Assembly: GCA_002427525.1 (NCBI GenBank)
Contig: DIRP01000003.1
Location: 78,348 to 120,012 of the forward strand
Origin: Bacteroidales bacterium UBA5433
GTDB lineage: Bacteria; Bacteroidota; Bacteroidia; Bacteroidales; UBA932
Length of the DNA stretch: 41,665 nt
Direction of reading: 5' to 3'
Notes under the pieces: generated by a model
What the model was told of the DNA's origin: nothing
What the model saw: only the letters and a program-made list of their open reading frames with translations
Database searches by the model: none
Shown: in pieces, positions 33,148 to 41,134 of the stretch
How positions within the stretch are numbered: position 1 is the stretch's first letter
How the letters are laid out: every line of letters begins with the position of its first letter
Translations under genes and position numbers: made by a program

Positions 33148-33819
33148 ATGAAAAAATACGGTACTATTCTTTGGGTGGGCCTGCTGGCGGCAATTACCGC
33201 CTTTTTGATTATTAAGCCCACACACCTGCTTTTTGTCCATGCTACGGAACGCTACCCGTACTTGATGGGTTTTGTGAAATTTGCCATCCTTTCCATGATG
33301 GGAGAATTCCTGGCAGCCAGGATCGTTCACAAGGAGTGGGTCATGGTTAAAGGCGTATTGCCTAAAATGTTGGTATGGGGTATCCTGGGGATGATGATTG
33401 TGCTGATGTTTAGTGTATTCTCAGGCGGTGTGGACAATGCCGTGGCACAAGGCCTGATTGGAGGATGCAGTGGCTCCTGTCCCGTAGCCGTACAATATTT
33501 CTTTAAATTCAGAAGGGCACTACTCATATCGGTTTTCATGAACCTGACCTTCGGTCCTGTTTTTATGGCGGCGCACCGCGTAACGGATGTCTATATAGAC
33601 AAACGGTACCAAGGGGAGAAATCCTCTGTGGGCAGTATTGTCGATTCCATTGATTGGGGTAAATTTATCAAAGAAATTGTAGGTGTAACCATTCCCGTGT
33701 TCTGGATTCCGGCGCATACCGTAACTTTCTTATTGCCCGGTACGTACCGGGTTCTCTTTGCTGCTTCACTTTCTATTGTACTGGGACTTATCCTGTCGTT
33801 TGCCAAAATGCGGAAGTAG
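33148..33819 (+). CDS. Integral membrane protein of unknown function
   Basis: This 223-aa protein has four or five hydrophobic helices and a Cys pair in GGCSGSCPVAV. The C-terminal part (IDWGKFIKEI ... PVFWIPAHTVTFLLPGTYRVLFAA) loosely resembles the Mpv17/PMP22 signature of Trp, Pro and Arg around the last two helices, but I do not regard that as proven. There is no signal peptide beyond the first helix. It stands alone between two convergent or divergent neighbours; its stop is 8 bp from the aminopeptidase stop. Confidence 0.8.
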   Translation: MKKYGTILWVGLLAAITAFLIIKPTHLLFVHATERYPYLMGFVKFAILSMMGEFLAARIVHKEWVMVKGVLPKMLVWGILGMMIVLMFSVFSGGVDNAVAQGLIGGCSGSCPVAVQYFFKFRRALLISVFMNLTFGPVFMAAHRVTDVYIDKRYQGEKSSVGSIVDSIDWGKFIKEIVGVTIPVFWIPAHTVTFLLPGTYRVLFAASLSIVLGLILSFAKMRK

Positions 33820-33827
33820 CTGCCTGG

Positions 33828-36437
33828 CTATGGTTTCTGAGGCAGGTGGTCGGCGGCTTGCAGGATTTTGTTGCGTAGCAGCGGGTTGTACTGTGGGTGT
33901 GCCTCCAGAAAAGACTGTACGGTAGTGGCAGCTTGTGGGGAATTGTGTCCACTCAAACAGGCAGTAATCCAATTTGTTGGGAAAAAAATGTCGCCTGTTT
34001 GTTGTATTTCTTCCAGACAGTCGAGTGCCGGACCAATGTACTTGAGGGCGTGTTCCCGGTATAGAAAATGGTTCAGGTACGCCATGGCTGTAGTTACCCA
34101 GGGCTCTGTATGGCGATTTTCTACTTCCAATAACGATTGAAAGAAAGCGTCGCGAACCTGAGGGTCGGGATCGGTGGCCCGGGAAATGAAGTCAAAGGCT
34201 TTGCGGCGGTCGGGGTGGATTATGCGGGAGCGTTGTTTTTCCCGGATGGTTGCAGCTTGATCCGGTAGCCGCACCATCAGTTCGTAGGCCAGCTTGGTGA
34301 GCTCTTCTTCTCCGGCGGGGAGTCCCGCAAAGCCAGAGGCGCTCTGCACTGTGCTTGAGCCTGCTGTGTTCCAAAAATTGTACAGCTGCGAAACAACCTC
34401 GGCTTGCGTAAAAATTTGGGAGAGTGTGCGGAAAGCCAGTAAACGGTATTCCTTGTTTAGGTTTGTGTCTGTTGCTGTCTGTAGTAAAAACCGTTCCGTT
34501 TGGCCGTCTGTTTTGTGGCCGTACCGTACGTACGTTTGTGCCAGGTACGAAAAAGCCTGATTCCGGATGAGGGTGTTTTTCTCTTGTGGCAGGAACGCAA
34601 GCAACGCGTTGATAAATCGTGTTTCACATAAGTTGCCCGCGTACATGTTCTCGTACAAAGTCATCAACAGGGACATACGCTCTGCTTCTTCGGGAAGTGA
34701 ACCCAAGTAGGTGAGCACGTACTCCAGGCTCAGGCTGTCCATCAGAAAGACTCCGTAGGCTTTTCCGTCTGTATTGGGCAGGATGTACACTTCCGGGTCA
34801 GATGGCTTGTGTTCTTCTGTGTGAGGTTGCTTGAAGGGCTCAACAGATGCCTGTACCACAGGCTGTTCCATATGTAGGGTGACGGCTTCCCGCCGGTGCC
34901 CGTTGGTAAGGGTAAAGGTCACCGGTTGCGGCCAGAGAAGGCCTCGGCCCAAAGGATCGGTCCGGGTTACGGTAAAGGTTTGGTTTTCCAGAGTAGTACG
35001 GATATGCGGCATGCCTTTTTCATAGACCCACACGCGGCTCCAATCGGCCAGGTTGTTCGGGGTAAGGCTGTCCAGAATGGCAATCAGTTGGTCCCAGGTT
35101 GCATTCCCGTAGGCATACGTGTGCAGGTAGCGGCGCATGCCCTCCCGGAAAGCGTCTTCGCCCGTAAGTTCTGCCAGCTTCTCCATAACTACGGGGGCTT
35201 TGTTGTAAATGATGTTCCCGTAAATGAGCCCCGCATGTGCCAGGTTGCCGAGCGGTTGTGCAATGGGGTGGGTTCCCTGCGTCCTTTCTACGGCATAAGC
35301 CGAGGTATAAAATGCGCGCAGGTCGTTGAGCCGGTGGTTGACTCCGGGGAATTGCGGCCGGGTGATTTGCGTCGCAAAGTAATTGGCAAACACTTCTTTA
35401 AGCCAGACCTCGTCAAACCATTCCATGGTCACGTAGTCGCCAAACCACATGTGGGCTGTTTCGTGTGCGATGAGTGACATGCGTCCCAGCTGTTCGGCCG
35501 TGGTGGGATGCGTTCCCAGGAACAGGCGTTTGTCGTTGTAGAGCGTAGCTCCCGTATGCTCCATACCTCCGTACTGAAAACCGGGCAGGACAATGAAATC
35601 ATACTTGGCAAACGGGTAGGGAATGCCGGTGTATTCTTCCATCCATTGCAGCGAGGCAAACACCTGATTAAAAATGGTTTTGGTTTGCGCAAGCTTTTGT
35701 GGGTCTGTTTCTCTGTGGTACATAGTGATGCACCGGTCGTTACGGCATTCCGTTTCTTTTTGAAAATCACCGGCAACAAAAGAGAACAGGTACGTGCTCA
35801 GCGGCTCGGTGGTCCCGAATGCCACTGTTTTACGGCCGGTTGCGTTCGGGTGGGTGTTTTCGTCCCAAACAGTTTCATGTTCCACGGGGGTGTTGGAGAT
35901 GGCCTGCCAACGGGCCGGAACTTCCAGCGAGAGCGTGTAAACAGCTTTCAGGTTGGGTTGGTCAAAGCAGGGGAACAAGGTGCGCGCCCGATCGGGAACA
36001 AGCAATGTGTATAGGAAATCTTCGTTTCTGTTGAGCGATTGGTCTCCGGCACAAAATGCAATTTCCAGGGTGTTTTCTCCCCGTTGGAAATGGTTGCGCT
36101 CAAACACCAGGTGTTCGTTCAGCAGGGGCAGTTTTCCTCCCGGATATATTTCCCGTCCATTTATTGTTACCGTATAAATATCGGATTCTTCTCCCGTAAA
36201 ATCAAGCACCACCTGCCTCGGCTTTTCCAGGCAGAAGGTAATGGTCTCCCGGGCTTCTACAGGTTCCCGGGGCTCTGCGGGCAGGTTGAAAAAGAGGGTG
36301 TAATGTACCTCGGCAATATGTTCTTTTCGCTCGTGGGCCAGCTGCAGGCTCACGCCCGGTTGCAGGAGGTCCTTTTGGGAAATACATCCCGGCAGGAGCA
36401 ATACGGTGCATAAAATGGCGGTAATAAAATGACGCAT
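33828..36437 (-). CDS. M1-family aminopeptidase lipoprotein
   Basis: This 869-aa zinc aminopeptidase has a lipobox LLPGC near its N-terminus, so it is lipid-anchored. An N-terminal beta domain is followed by the exopeptidase motif GGMEHTGA (Asn of GxMEN replaced by His) and the zinc site HETAHMWFGDYVTMEWFDE with the third ligand Glu in WLKEVFANY, giving HExxH-x18-E (around residue 320). The C-terminal half is helical and resembles the HEAT-like domain of the family. The frame is open to 36479; the ATG at 36437 is preferred as it starts the signal peptide 3 nt after a -7 box. Confidence 0.93.
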   Translation of the reverse strand: MRHFITAILCTVLLLPGCISQKDLLQPGVSLQLAHERKEHIAEVHYTLFFNLPAEPREPVEARETITFCLEKPRQVVLDFTGEESDIYTVTINGREIYPGGKLPLLNEHLVFERNHFQRGENTLEIAFCAGDQSLNRNEDFLYTLLVPDRARTLFPCFDQPNLKAVYTLSLEVPARWQAISNTPVEHETVWDENTHPNATGRKTVAFGTTEPLSTYLFSFVAGDFQKETECRNDRCITMYHRETDPQKLAQTKTIFNQVFASLQWMEEYTGIPYPFAKYDFIVLPGFQYGGMEHTGATLYNDKRLFLGTHPTTAEQLGRMSLIAHETAHMWFGDYVTMEWFDEVWLKEVFANYFATQITRPQFPGVNHRLNDLRAFYTSAYAVERTQGTHPIAQPLGNLAHAGLIYGNIIYNKAPVVMEKLAELTGEDAFREGMRRYLHTYAYGNATWDQLIAILDSLTPNNLADWSRVWVYEKGMPHIRTTLENQTFTVTRTDPLGRGLLWPQPVTFTLTNGHRREAVTLHMEQPVVQASVEPFKQPHTEEHKPSDPEVYILPNTDGKAYGVFLMDSLSLEYVLTYLGSLPEEAERMSLLMTLYENMYAGNLCETRFINALLAFLPQEKNTLIRNQAFSYLAQTYVRYGHKTDGQTERFLLQTATDTNLNKEYRLLAFRTLSQIFTQAEVVSQLYNFWNTAGSSTVQSASGFAGLPAGEEELTKLAYELMVRLPDQAATIREKQRSRIIHPDRRKAFDFISRATDPDPQVRDAFFQSLLEVENRHTEPWVTTAMAYLNHFLYREHALKYIGPALDCLEEIQQTGDIFFPTNWITACLSGHNSPQAATTVQSFLEAHPQYNPLLRNKILQAADHLPQKP

Positions 36438-36440
36438 ATA

Positions 36441-36448
36441 CAAAGGTA
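36441..36448 (-). promoter_or_regulatory. -7 box (TACCTTTG) for the M1 peptidase, leaderless
   Basis: This is an exact TAnnTTTG on the minus strand followed by TAT and the ATG. Confidence 0.6.
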
Positions 36449-36483
36449 GGTATTTTACCGGGTGCATTGTGCGACGCACTAAC

Positions 36484-36513
36484 TTGGTTTTTTATAAAAA
36501 AAGAGTATATTTG
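36484..36513 (+). promoter_or_regulatory. Promoter of the FISUMP-microprotein operon (TTG-N19-TATATTTG)
   Basis: TTG at 36484-36486, a 19-nt spacer and TATATTTG at 36506-36513 fit the Bacteroidetes consensus. The predicted leader is about 125 nt, much longer than for other genes here, leaving room for control in the 5' UTR; no known riboswitch is recognised. Confidence 0.6.
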
Positions 36514-36645
36514 TTAACGATCCATGAATTAGATATTTGGTAGTTTCTGAAACCCATAAATAGCAGTAGTAATATTTAATTCAAAGCCTTTGTTTCCATT
36601 TGCCCAATAATTTTATATGTAGTGTCCTACTTAAAATTTATAGAG

Positions 36646-37404
36646 ATGAAAAACACGATTCTTTTCTTGCTAGCGGGTATCTTGTTGTATTCCTGTACTC
36701 CACATATGATCCCTTGTATATGTATAGATAGTCGCGATTACAAAATCTACAAAACAGTCACTATTGGTGAGCAGACATGGATGGCAGAGAACCTGGCCTA
36801 TCTGCCGTCTGTAAGTTTGTCAACAGATGGTTCCTGGACTGAACCTTATTATTACGTTTACGGCTACGAAGGCACCAATATAGCCGCAGCCAAAGCTACT
36901 GATAACTACAAAATGTACGGTGTACTTTATAACTGGGTGGCCGCTATGGCAGGTGCAACCGACAGCAACACCTCTTCCGGCAGGGTACAGGGCATATGTC
37001 CCGAAGGCTGGCACCTGCCCAGTGATGCAGAGTGGACACAACTGGCAACTTACCTGGCAGACAACGGTTACAATTACGACGGGACAACAGGTGGTGGACA
37101 TACCAAGGTTGCCAAAGCTCTGGCAAGTATATACGGGTGGAATGAATCGTCAGCAGAAGGTGCTGTAGGAAATACCGATTTTCCCGAGTACAGGAACAAA
37201 TCCCGTTTTTCTGCTTTGCCGGGTGGGTATTGTTCTCCAAACACCCCTTTTAAAAACCTGGGTATTTGTGGCTATTGGTGGAGCACTACAGAGAGTAACA
37301 CTGAATTTGTTTATATCCGGCGCATACTTTATAACATGGAGCAGGTAATGCAAGGCACGGGCAATAAAATTTGCGGATTTTCTGTCCGTTGTGTTAAAGA
37401 CTGA
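36646..37404 (+). CDS. FISUMP-domain lipoprotein
   Basis: This 252-aa protein has a lipoprotein signal (LLYSC) and a single FISUMP (Fib_succ_major, PF09603) domain. Typical segments in order are TVTIGEQTWMAENL, MYGVLYNWVAAMAG, GICPEGWHLPSDAEWTQL, RFSALPGGY, GYWWSTTES and the end CGFSVRCVKD. The domain is a C-type-lectin-like surface fold with no known enzyme activity. An in-frame GTG at 36622 is rejected in favour of the ATG that starts the signal peptide. Three tiny membrane-peptide genes follow, the first 7 bp after its stop. It is related to the decayed copy at 1502-1696. Confidence 0.9.
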   Translation: MKNTILFLLAGILLYSCTPHMIPCICIDSRDYKIYKTVTIGEQTWMAENLAYLPSVSLSTDGSWTEPYYYVYGYEGTNIAAAKATDNYKMYGVLYNWVAAMAGATDSNTSSGRVQGICPEGWHLPSDAEWTQLATYLADNGYNYDGTTGGGHTKVAKALASIYGWNESSAEGAVGNTDFPEYRNKSRFSALPGGYCSPNTPFKNLGICGYWWSTTESNTEFVYIRRILYNMEQVMQGTGNKICGFSVRCVKD

Positions 37405-37411
37405 TAATAGG

Positions 37412-37534
37412 ATGGAATGGATAATAGGAATATTTTCAGGACTGGCCGGCTCAGGTATTGTTTTGGGCGTACTGCAGGTTATTATGGTACTCATAGCTTT
37501 GTTTTCTTATTTTGATTTTATCAAAACTGTATGA
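37412..37534 (+). CDS. 40-aa single-helix membrane peptide (microprotein 1)
   Basis: This frame begins 7 bp after the FISUMP stop. It starts MEWIIGIFSGLAGSGIV, continues as one hydrophobic helix and ends with a short polar tail (DFIKTV). A GxxxG packing motif (GIFSG) lies early in the helix. Its stop overlaps the next start as ATGA. The position inside a promoter-to-terminator unit, overlap with the next frame and shared E-W-x-x-G-I start with its neighbour support expression. No family recognised; a small membrane regulator, toxin-like peptide or transport subunit are all possible. Confidence 0.6.
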   Translation: MEWIIGIFSGLAGSGIVLGVLQVIMVLIALFSYFDFIKTV

Positions 37535-37641
37535 AAAACGGAACCGGTTCTGAATGGCTGACAGGTATCCTCCTGGGATTGGCGGGATTTGTTGCAATAT
37601 GGTTTATTGTCGTTTTATATGCTTTAATAACATGGCAATAG
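37531..37641 (+). CDS. 36-aa single-helix membrane peptide (microprotein 2)
   Basis: It starts within the stop of microprotein 1 (ATGA overlap). A short polar start ending SEWLTG leads into GILLGLAGFVAIW and a hydrophobic helix ending in ITWQ. The EW-x-x-GI-x-x-GLAG pattern is shared with microprotein 1, suggesting gene duplication. It overlaps microprotein 3 by 10 bp. Function unknown. Confidence 0.6.
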   Translation: MKNGTGSEWLTGILLGLAGFVAIWFIVVLYALITWQ

Positions 37642-37727
37642 ATTGGCAAAAAGTACTGATGATTGCTTTCGTAACAGGCATTGTTGGTATTGTAATTTAT
37701 TTTCTTTGGGACTGCTACTTTCATTAG
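37632..37727 (+). CDS. 31-aa single-helix membrane peptide (microprotein 3)
   Basis: It overlaps the end of microprotein 2 by 10 bp in another frame. It begins MAIDWQKV, keeping the acidic-Trp start, then has a helix with TGIVGIVIYF and ends DCYFH. The stop is 6 bp before the left arm of the terminator. It is shorter and more divergent than the other two. Function unknown. Confidence 0.55.
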   Translation: MAIDWQKVLMIAFVTGIVGIVIYFLWDCYFH

Positions 37728-37733
37728 CTATGA

Positions 37734-37772
37734 AAAAAGTCAAGTTGCTGTATAATAGCAACTTGACTTTTT
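37734..37772. terminator. Strong intrinsic terminator
   Basis: A perfect 16-bp stem (arms 37734-37749 and 37757-37772) with a 7-nt loop has an A-tract at the left and a T-tract at the right, so it can end transcription from either side. It closes the FISUMP-microprotein operon. Confidence 0.92.
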
Positions 37773-38017
37773 AACGTGCCCAGGACAAGACTCGCCAATG
37801 TGTGTTTTTTCTTTTCGTACTACTCTGACATATAACCGTTTATATTATATAAATAGCTGAAAAACATTGAAATATGATTTTAATATCATTGTTTATTAAA
37901 TTTATATTTTTCACTTGATTCTTTACATGGGGACGCTGGGGGGACGCGAAATGTTGTTAAAACTATATGAAATATTATTCTCATTTCATATATTTGTTAT
38001 GCTTAAAAAATATTGTC
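37773..38017. other. AT-rich gap with tandem GGGGACGC before the recombinase gene
   Basis: About 245 bp without a gene. It is AT-rich except for two direct copies of GGGGACGC at 37929-37936 and 37940-37947. GGGAC-type words occur again after the recombinase gene, so these may be recombinase arm-type sites. A -7 box follows at 37989. Confidence 0.5.
37989..37996 (+). promoter_or_regulatory. -7 box (TATATTTG) for the recombinase gene
   Basis: This is an exact TAnnTTTG, 21 nt before the preferred ATG at 38018. Confidence 0.5.
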
Positions 38018-39526
38018 ATGTCTCAAGTCTCAAAAATTTTAGCTACGAAGATCAATCCCCTATCAGGAAAATCAGAAATTTTATTAAGATTGCGTCACGG
38101 TCGTGGTATTACACTGCGAGCAAAAACTCATCTGTTCGTTTCACCAAACTATTTTGTAAGACAACGCAATGGACGGGATGCTCCAGGTGAAATAGTTGTA
38201 AAATCAAGAGTTACTTCACCTGAAGTTATCCAGGCGAAAGAGGTGAGGAACAAGATTGAAGAGATGTGCCGCCTGTTCGAAGAAAGGATCTATGAAGAAA
38301 AGCCGGAAAACATAACTCAAGACTGGCTCCAGAAACAGGTAGACATGTATATTTATGGTGACAAAGACCCTAATAAAGTAGAAGCTGTCAAGCCAAAATC
38401 TTTCTTTGATCATTTTGATGATTACCTGGCTGTTTCCCAATTCTCGGTAAGCAGAAGAAAACATTTTCTGGTCCTGTACCGTGCCCTACAACGTTATGCG
38501 CTTTACAGGAATTATGAAATTTCTTTTGGTACATTCAATCCCGCCATTATTGCCGATTTTGAACGGTTTCTTCGCAATGAACATACATTCTTCTTTGAGG
38601 ATAAGAAGGCTTCCGGAAAAAACACGAAGCAGAATGGGGCCAACAGGATCCCTGTAAAAAAATACAGAGCCGTCTTTGATAAATTTCCTGAATGTAGGAT
38701 ACCCAAGCAAAGAGGGGATAACTATGTAAAAGGACTGCTTATTATTCTAAGGACATTCTTTCTTTGGGCAAACAAGACAGGCAAGACAACTTGCAATCCA
38801 TTCAGGGAGCGTCAAATTAAAGATAGTGTGTACGGTACTCCTATCTTCATAACGGATGACGAACGCCGTCGGATCTATAAAACGGATCTTTCGTATGACA
38901 AACGTTTGGAACAGCAACGGGATATCTTCATTTTCCAATGTTTGATCGGATGCAGGATCAGCGACCTTTATGCGCTTCGCCGGTCCAATGTCATCACAGA
39001 GCGGACATCAAAAGGCGATCGCAAATGCATCAGTTACATCCCACGCAAGACCAAAGAGGGGCATCCCGTAACGGTCTATGTTCCCCTGAATGAAACAGCA
39101 CTCGCGATCCTGAAGAAGTATGACTATATGAAGGACGAAGCACTGGTCGATAATCGCTTTTCCCGGGAAAATCTATCCAAAGCGGTCAGAGACAAAATGC
39201 CAGCTTCCACTTCCGTTGCGCCCCTGTTCCCGCTTATTGCCCAGCAGCGTTACAATGAATACATCAAAGAGGTTTTCCGAGCTTGCGGCATCACCAGGGA
39301 AGTATCTGTCATCAATCCCACGACTGGAGAAGTGGAACAGAAAAGCATTGCCGATGTTGCCTCTTCTCATTTGGCGAGAAGGACTTTTATCGGGAACCTT
39401 TACAACAAGGTGCAGGATCCCAACCTGGTCGGCAGCCTCAGCGGGCACAAAGAGGGTAGCAGGGCATTCTCCCGATACAGAACCATAAACATCGACATCA
39501 AAGCGGACTTGATAGATAAGTTGTAA
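38018..39526 (+). CDS. Tyrosine recombinase/integrase
   Basis: This 502-aa site-specific recombinase is of the Bacteroidetes mobile-element type: an N-terminal arm-binding part, a SAM-like core-binding domain (about 110-270, with FFDHFDDYLAVSQFSVSRRK), and a catalytic domain. The catalytic set is visible: Arg in IGCRISDLYALR, His-x-x-Arg in SSHLARRTFI, His in LSGHKEGSRAF and the nucleophile Tyr in FSRYRTI. The ATG at 38018 (MSQVSK) is chosen over 37967 because the -7 box lies between. No excisionase, relaxase or other transfer gene is seen in the window, so the element may be a remnant or extend to the right. Confidence 0.92.
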   Translation: MSQVSKILATKINPLSGKSEILLRLRHGRGITLRAKTHLFVSPNYFVRQRNGRDAPGEIVVKSRVTSPEVIQAKEVRNKIEEMCRLFEERIYEEKPENITQDWLQKQVDMYIYGDKDPNKVEAVKPKSFFDHFDDYLAVSQFSVSRRKHFLVLYRALQRYALYRNYEISFGTFNPAIIADFERFLRNEHTFFFEDKKASGKNTKQNGANRIPVKKYRAVFDKFPECRIPKQRGDNYVKGLLIILRTFFLWANKTGKTTCNPFRERQIKDSVYGTPIFITDDERRRIYKTDLSYDKRLEQQRDIFIFQCLIGCRISDLYALRRSNVITERTSKGDRKCISYIPRKTKEGHPVTVYVPLNETALAILKKYDYMKDEALVDNRFSRENLSKAVRDKMPASTSVAPLFPLIAQQRYNEYIKEVFRACGITREVSVINPTTGEVEQKSIADVASSHLARRTFIGNLYNKVQDPNLVGSLSGHKEGSRAFSRYRTINIDIKADLIDKL

Positions 39527-39555
39527 AAAACCGCCCTCAATATGGGGGCTTTTTT
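39525..39555 (+). terminator. Intrinsic terminator after the recombinase gene
   Basis: A GCCC/GGGC stem with a 9-nt loop is flanked by A6 and T6 that can extend pairing past a 2-nt bulge. The T-run follows the hairpin as expected for a plus-strand terminator overlapping the stop codon. Confidence 0.65.
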
Positions 39556-39573
39556 GTATCCGGTGCCCTTGTT

Positions 39574-39624
39574 GTCCCACTCAAAAGAATGGGACACCTG
39601 GGATAAGTGGGACACTCCGGGACA
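39574..39624. repeat. GGGACA iterons downstream of the recombinase gene
   Basis: GGGACA or a one-base variant occurs at 39591, 39600 (GGGATA), 39609 and 39619, a spacing of 9-10 bp. An inverted copy, GTCCCA, lies at 39574-39579 and pairs with TGGGAC at 39590. The arrangement resembles binding sites for a recombinase or replication protein. From 39625 to 39758 the DNA is AT-rich with nothing I recognise. Confidence 0.6.
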
Positions 39625-39758
39625 TTATATCTTTTATAATGCCTAACTACAATTAAATATAAATACCATTATCCGGAGTGAGATTCTTCCAGATATCAGA
39701 AATAAATAAGAATTGAAAGAATAAATGGGTAAAATTCAAATTCATATATGGAACTTAT

Positions 39759-39769
39759 GGAATAATTTC
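39759..39769. repeat. Target-site duplication, left copy
   Basis: GGAATAATTTC directly before the IS left end is repeated exactly at 41111-41121. Because the element ends in the palindrome CACTAGTG, the true duplication may be counted as 9 to 11 bp. Confidence 0.88.
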
Positions 39770-41110
39770 ACTAGTGGCCAAATAAATTTTTGATTGGTCG
39801 TTATAAATTGTTAATATATAATTAATTATAAGCAAAAATATTCGGTGCCGATTTGAATTGATTTCGTATCATTACAGCCTGATTATAACCCAGGCAAGCA
39901 TGAACACAGGAAAATACGTATTCAGTCAGCTTATCGAGTTTTTGCCTAAAAGAATATTTGATGGAATAGTGAAGCGGCACAGTGGGGACAAGTGGACAAA
40001 AGCGATGTCCTGTTGGAACCAATTGCTTTTGATGATGTTTGGACAACTGTCTGGTTGCGACAGTCTCAGAGAACTTGCCTGTGTCATTGCTGCCCATCAA
40101 AGTAAGAGTTACCATCTCGGATTTGGTAAAGGACCGTTTGCCAGAAGTACCCTGGAATACGCCAACGCAAACCGAGACTACAAAATTTTTGAAGAGTTTG
40201 CCTATTACATGATAAACCTTGCGCAGAGCAAGCGAATTGACAGGGAGTTCGTTATAAATGGGAAATTTTACGCATTTGACTCCACAACAATCGATCTCTG
40301 CCTGAGTCTTTATGAATGGGCGCGCTTTAGAAAAACCAAAGGGGGTATCAAGGTGCATACGTTGTTTGATGTAGTCACTCAGATACCTGTTTATATACAT
40401 ATCACAGAAGCTAAAATACACGACATGAATGCAATGGATGATATCCCTTATGAACCATATGCGTTTTATATTTTTGATAAAGGGTATTATGACCTTGCCA
40501 GGTTGTACACAATTGCAACAATAGGTTCGCATTTTATCATACGACAGAAGTCCAGCTTTAATTACGAGGTGATTGATGGCGAGAATGTTCTGGACGGCGC
40601 AGATAATGTGCTTCTGGATCAGATGATACGACCTGTGGGCTATCATACTAAAAAGAAGTATCCTGCTGAACTGCGGAGAATAGTGTACTATGCTCCTGAC
40701 CTTAAGAGAACGTTCACGTTCCTGACCAACAACCGCGAACTCAAGGCCAAAGACATTGCCTTGCTTTATAAGGAAAGATGGCAGGTCGAACTGTTTTTTC
40801 GTTGGATAAAATTGCATCTCAGGGTAAAATCTTTTTGGGGAAATACTGAGAATGCCGTTAGAATCCAGATATATACAGCAATTGCTACATATTGTCTCGT
40901 GGCCATTGTCGAGCATGACTGCCAACTTAATAGGAGTACATTCAACGTCCTCCGTGTGTTGAGTCACTCGCTGCTTGACAAGACATCTATCAGAGATCTT
41001 TTTTCGAACTCTGAATCCCTTGACAATAGATATATAGAAGATTGCTCCCAACTGAAATTTGACTTTGTTTATTAACTTTAAAATAGGCCATAATTTATTT
41101 GGCCACTAGT
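39770..41110 (+). mobile_element. IS4-family insertion sequence, complete, 1341 bp
   Basis: Perfect 19-bp terminal inverted repeats (ACTAGTGGCCAAATAAATT at 39770-39788 and its complement at 41092-41110) enclose one transposase gene of 391 codons. An 11-bp direct repeat flanks both ends, within the range used by IS4-type elements. Intact ends, open frame and matching target copies indicate a recent and probably still competent insertion. It separates a GGAAC/GTTCC-containing stretch on its two sides. Confidence 0.93.
39900..41075 (+). CDS. IS4-family DDE transposase
   Basis: This 391-aa transposase has the N-terminal region common to Bacteroidetes IS4 elements (DUF4372-like, FSQLIEFLPKRIFDGIVKRH) and the DDE core. 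The first Asp is in FYAFDSTTIDL, the second in YIFDKGYYDL, and the Glu is in the Y-x-x-R-W-x-x-E-x-x-x-R-x-I-K signature (YKERWQVELFFRWIK). The ATG at 39900 is preferred to a TTG at 39858. It occupies nearly the whole element. A long frame on the opposite strand is a mirror effect and not a gene. Confidence 0.93.
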   Translation: MNTGKYVFSQLIEFLPKRIFDGIVKRHSGDKWTKAMSCWNQLLLMMFGQLSGCDSLRELACVIAAHQSKSYHLGFGKGPFARSTLEYANANRDYKIFEEFAYYMINLAQSKRIDREFVINGKFYAFDSTTIDLCLSLYEWARFRKTKGGIKVHTLFDVVTQIPVYIHITEAKIHDMNAMDDIPYEPYAFYIFDKGYYDLARLYTIATIGSHFIIRQKSSFNYEVIDGENVLDGADNVLLDQMIRPVGYHTKKKYPAELRRIVYYAPDLKRTFTFLTNNRELKAKDIALLYKERWQVELFFRWIKLHLRVKSFWGNTENAVRIQIYTAIATYCLVAIVEHDCQLNRSTFNVLRVLSHSLLDKTSIRDLFSNSESLDNRYIEDCSQLKFDFVY

Positions 41111-41121
41111 GGAATAATTTC
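41111..41121. repeat. Target-site duplication, right copy
   Basis: GGAATAATTTC follows the IS right end and matches 39759-39769. Confidence 0.88.
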
Positions 41122-41134
41122 TTATATTGCACAA

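Noticed and set aside
37730..37774. 14-codon ATG frame after microprotein 3
   Set aside because: It is entirely the stem-loop of the intrinsic terminator; its codons are explained by the palindrome.
39822..41051. 409-codon open frame on the minus strand opposite the transposase
   Set aside because: It mirrors the transposase gene codon for codon, has no recognisable domain and lacks its own promoter. The plus-strand frame has DDE motifs and sits correctly between the inverted repeats.
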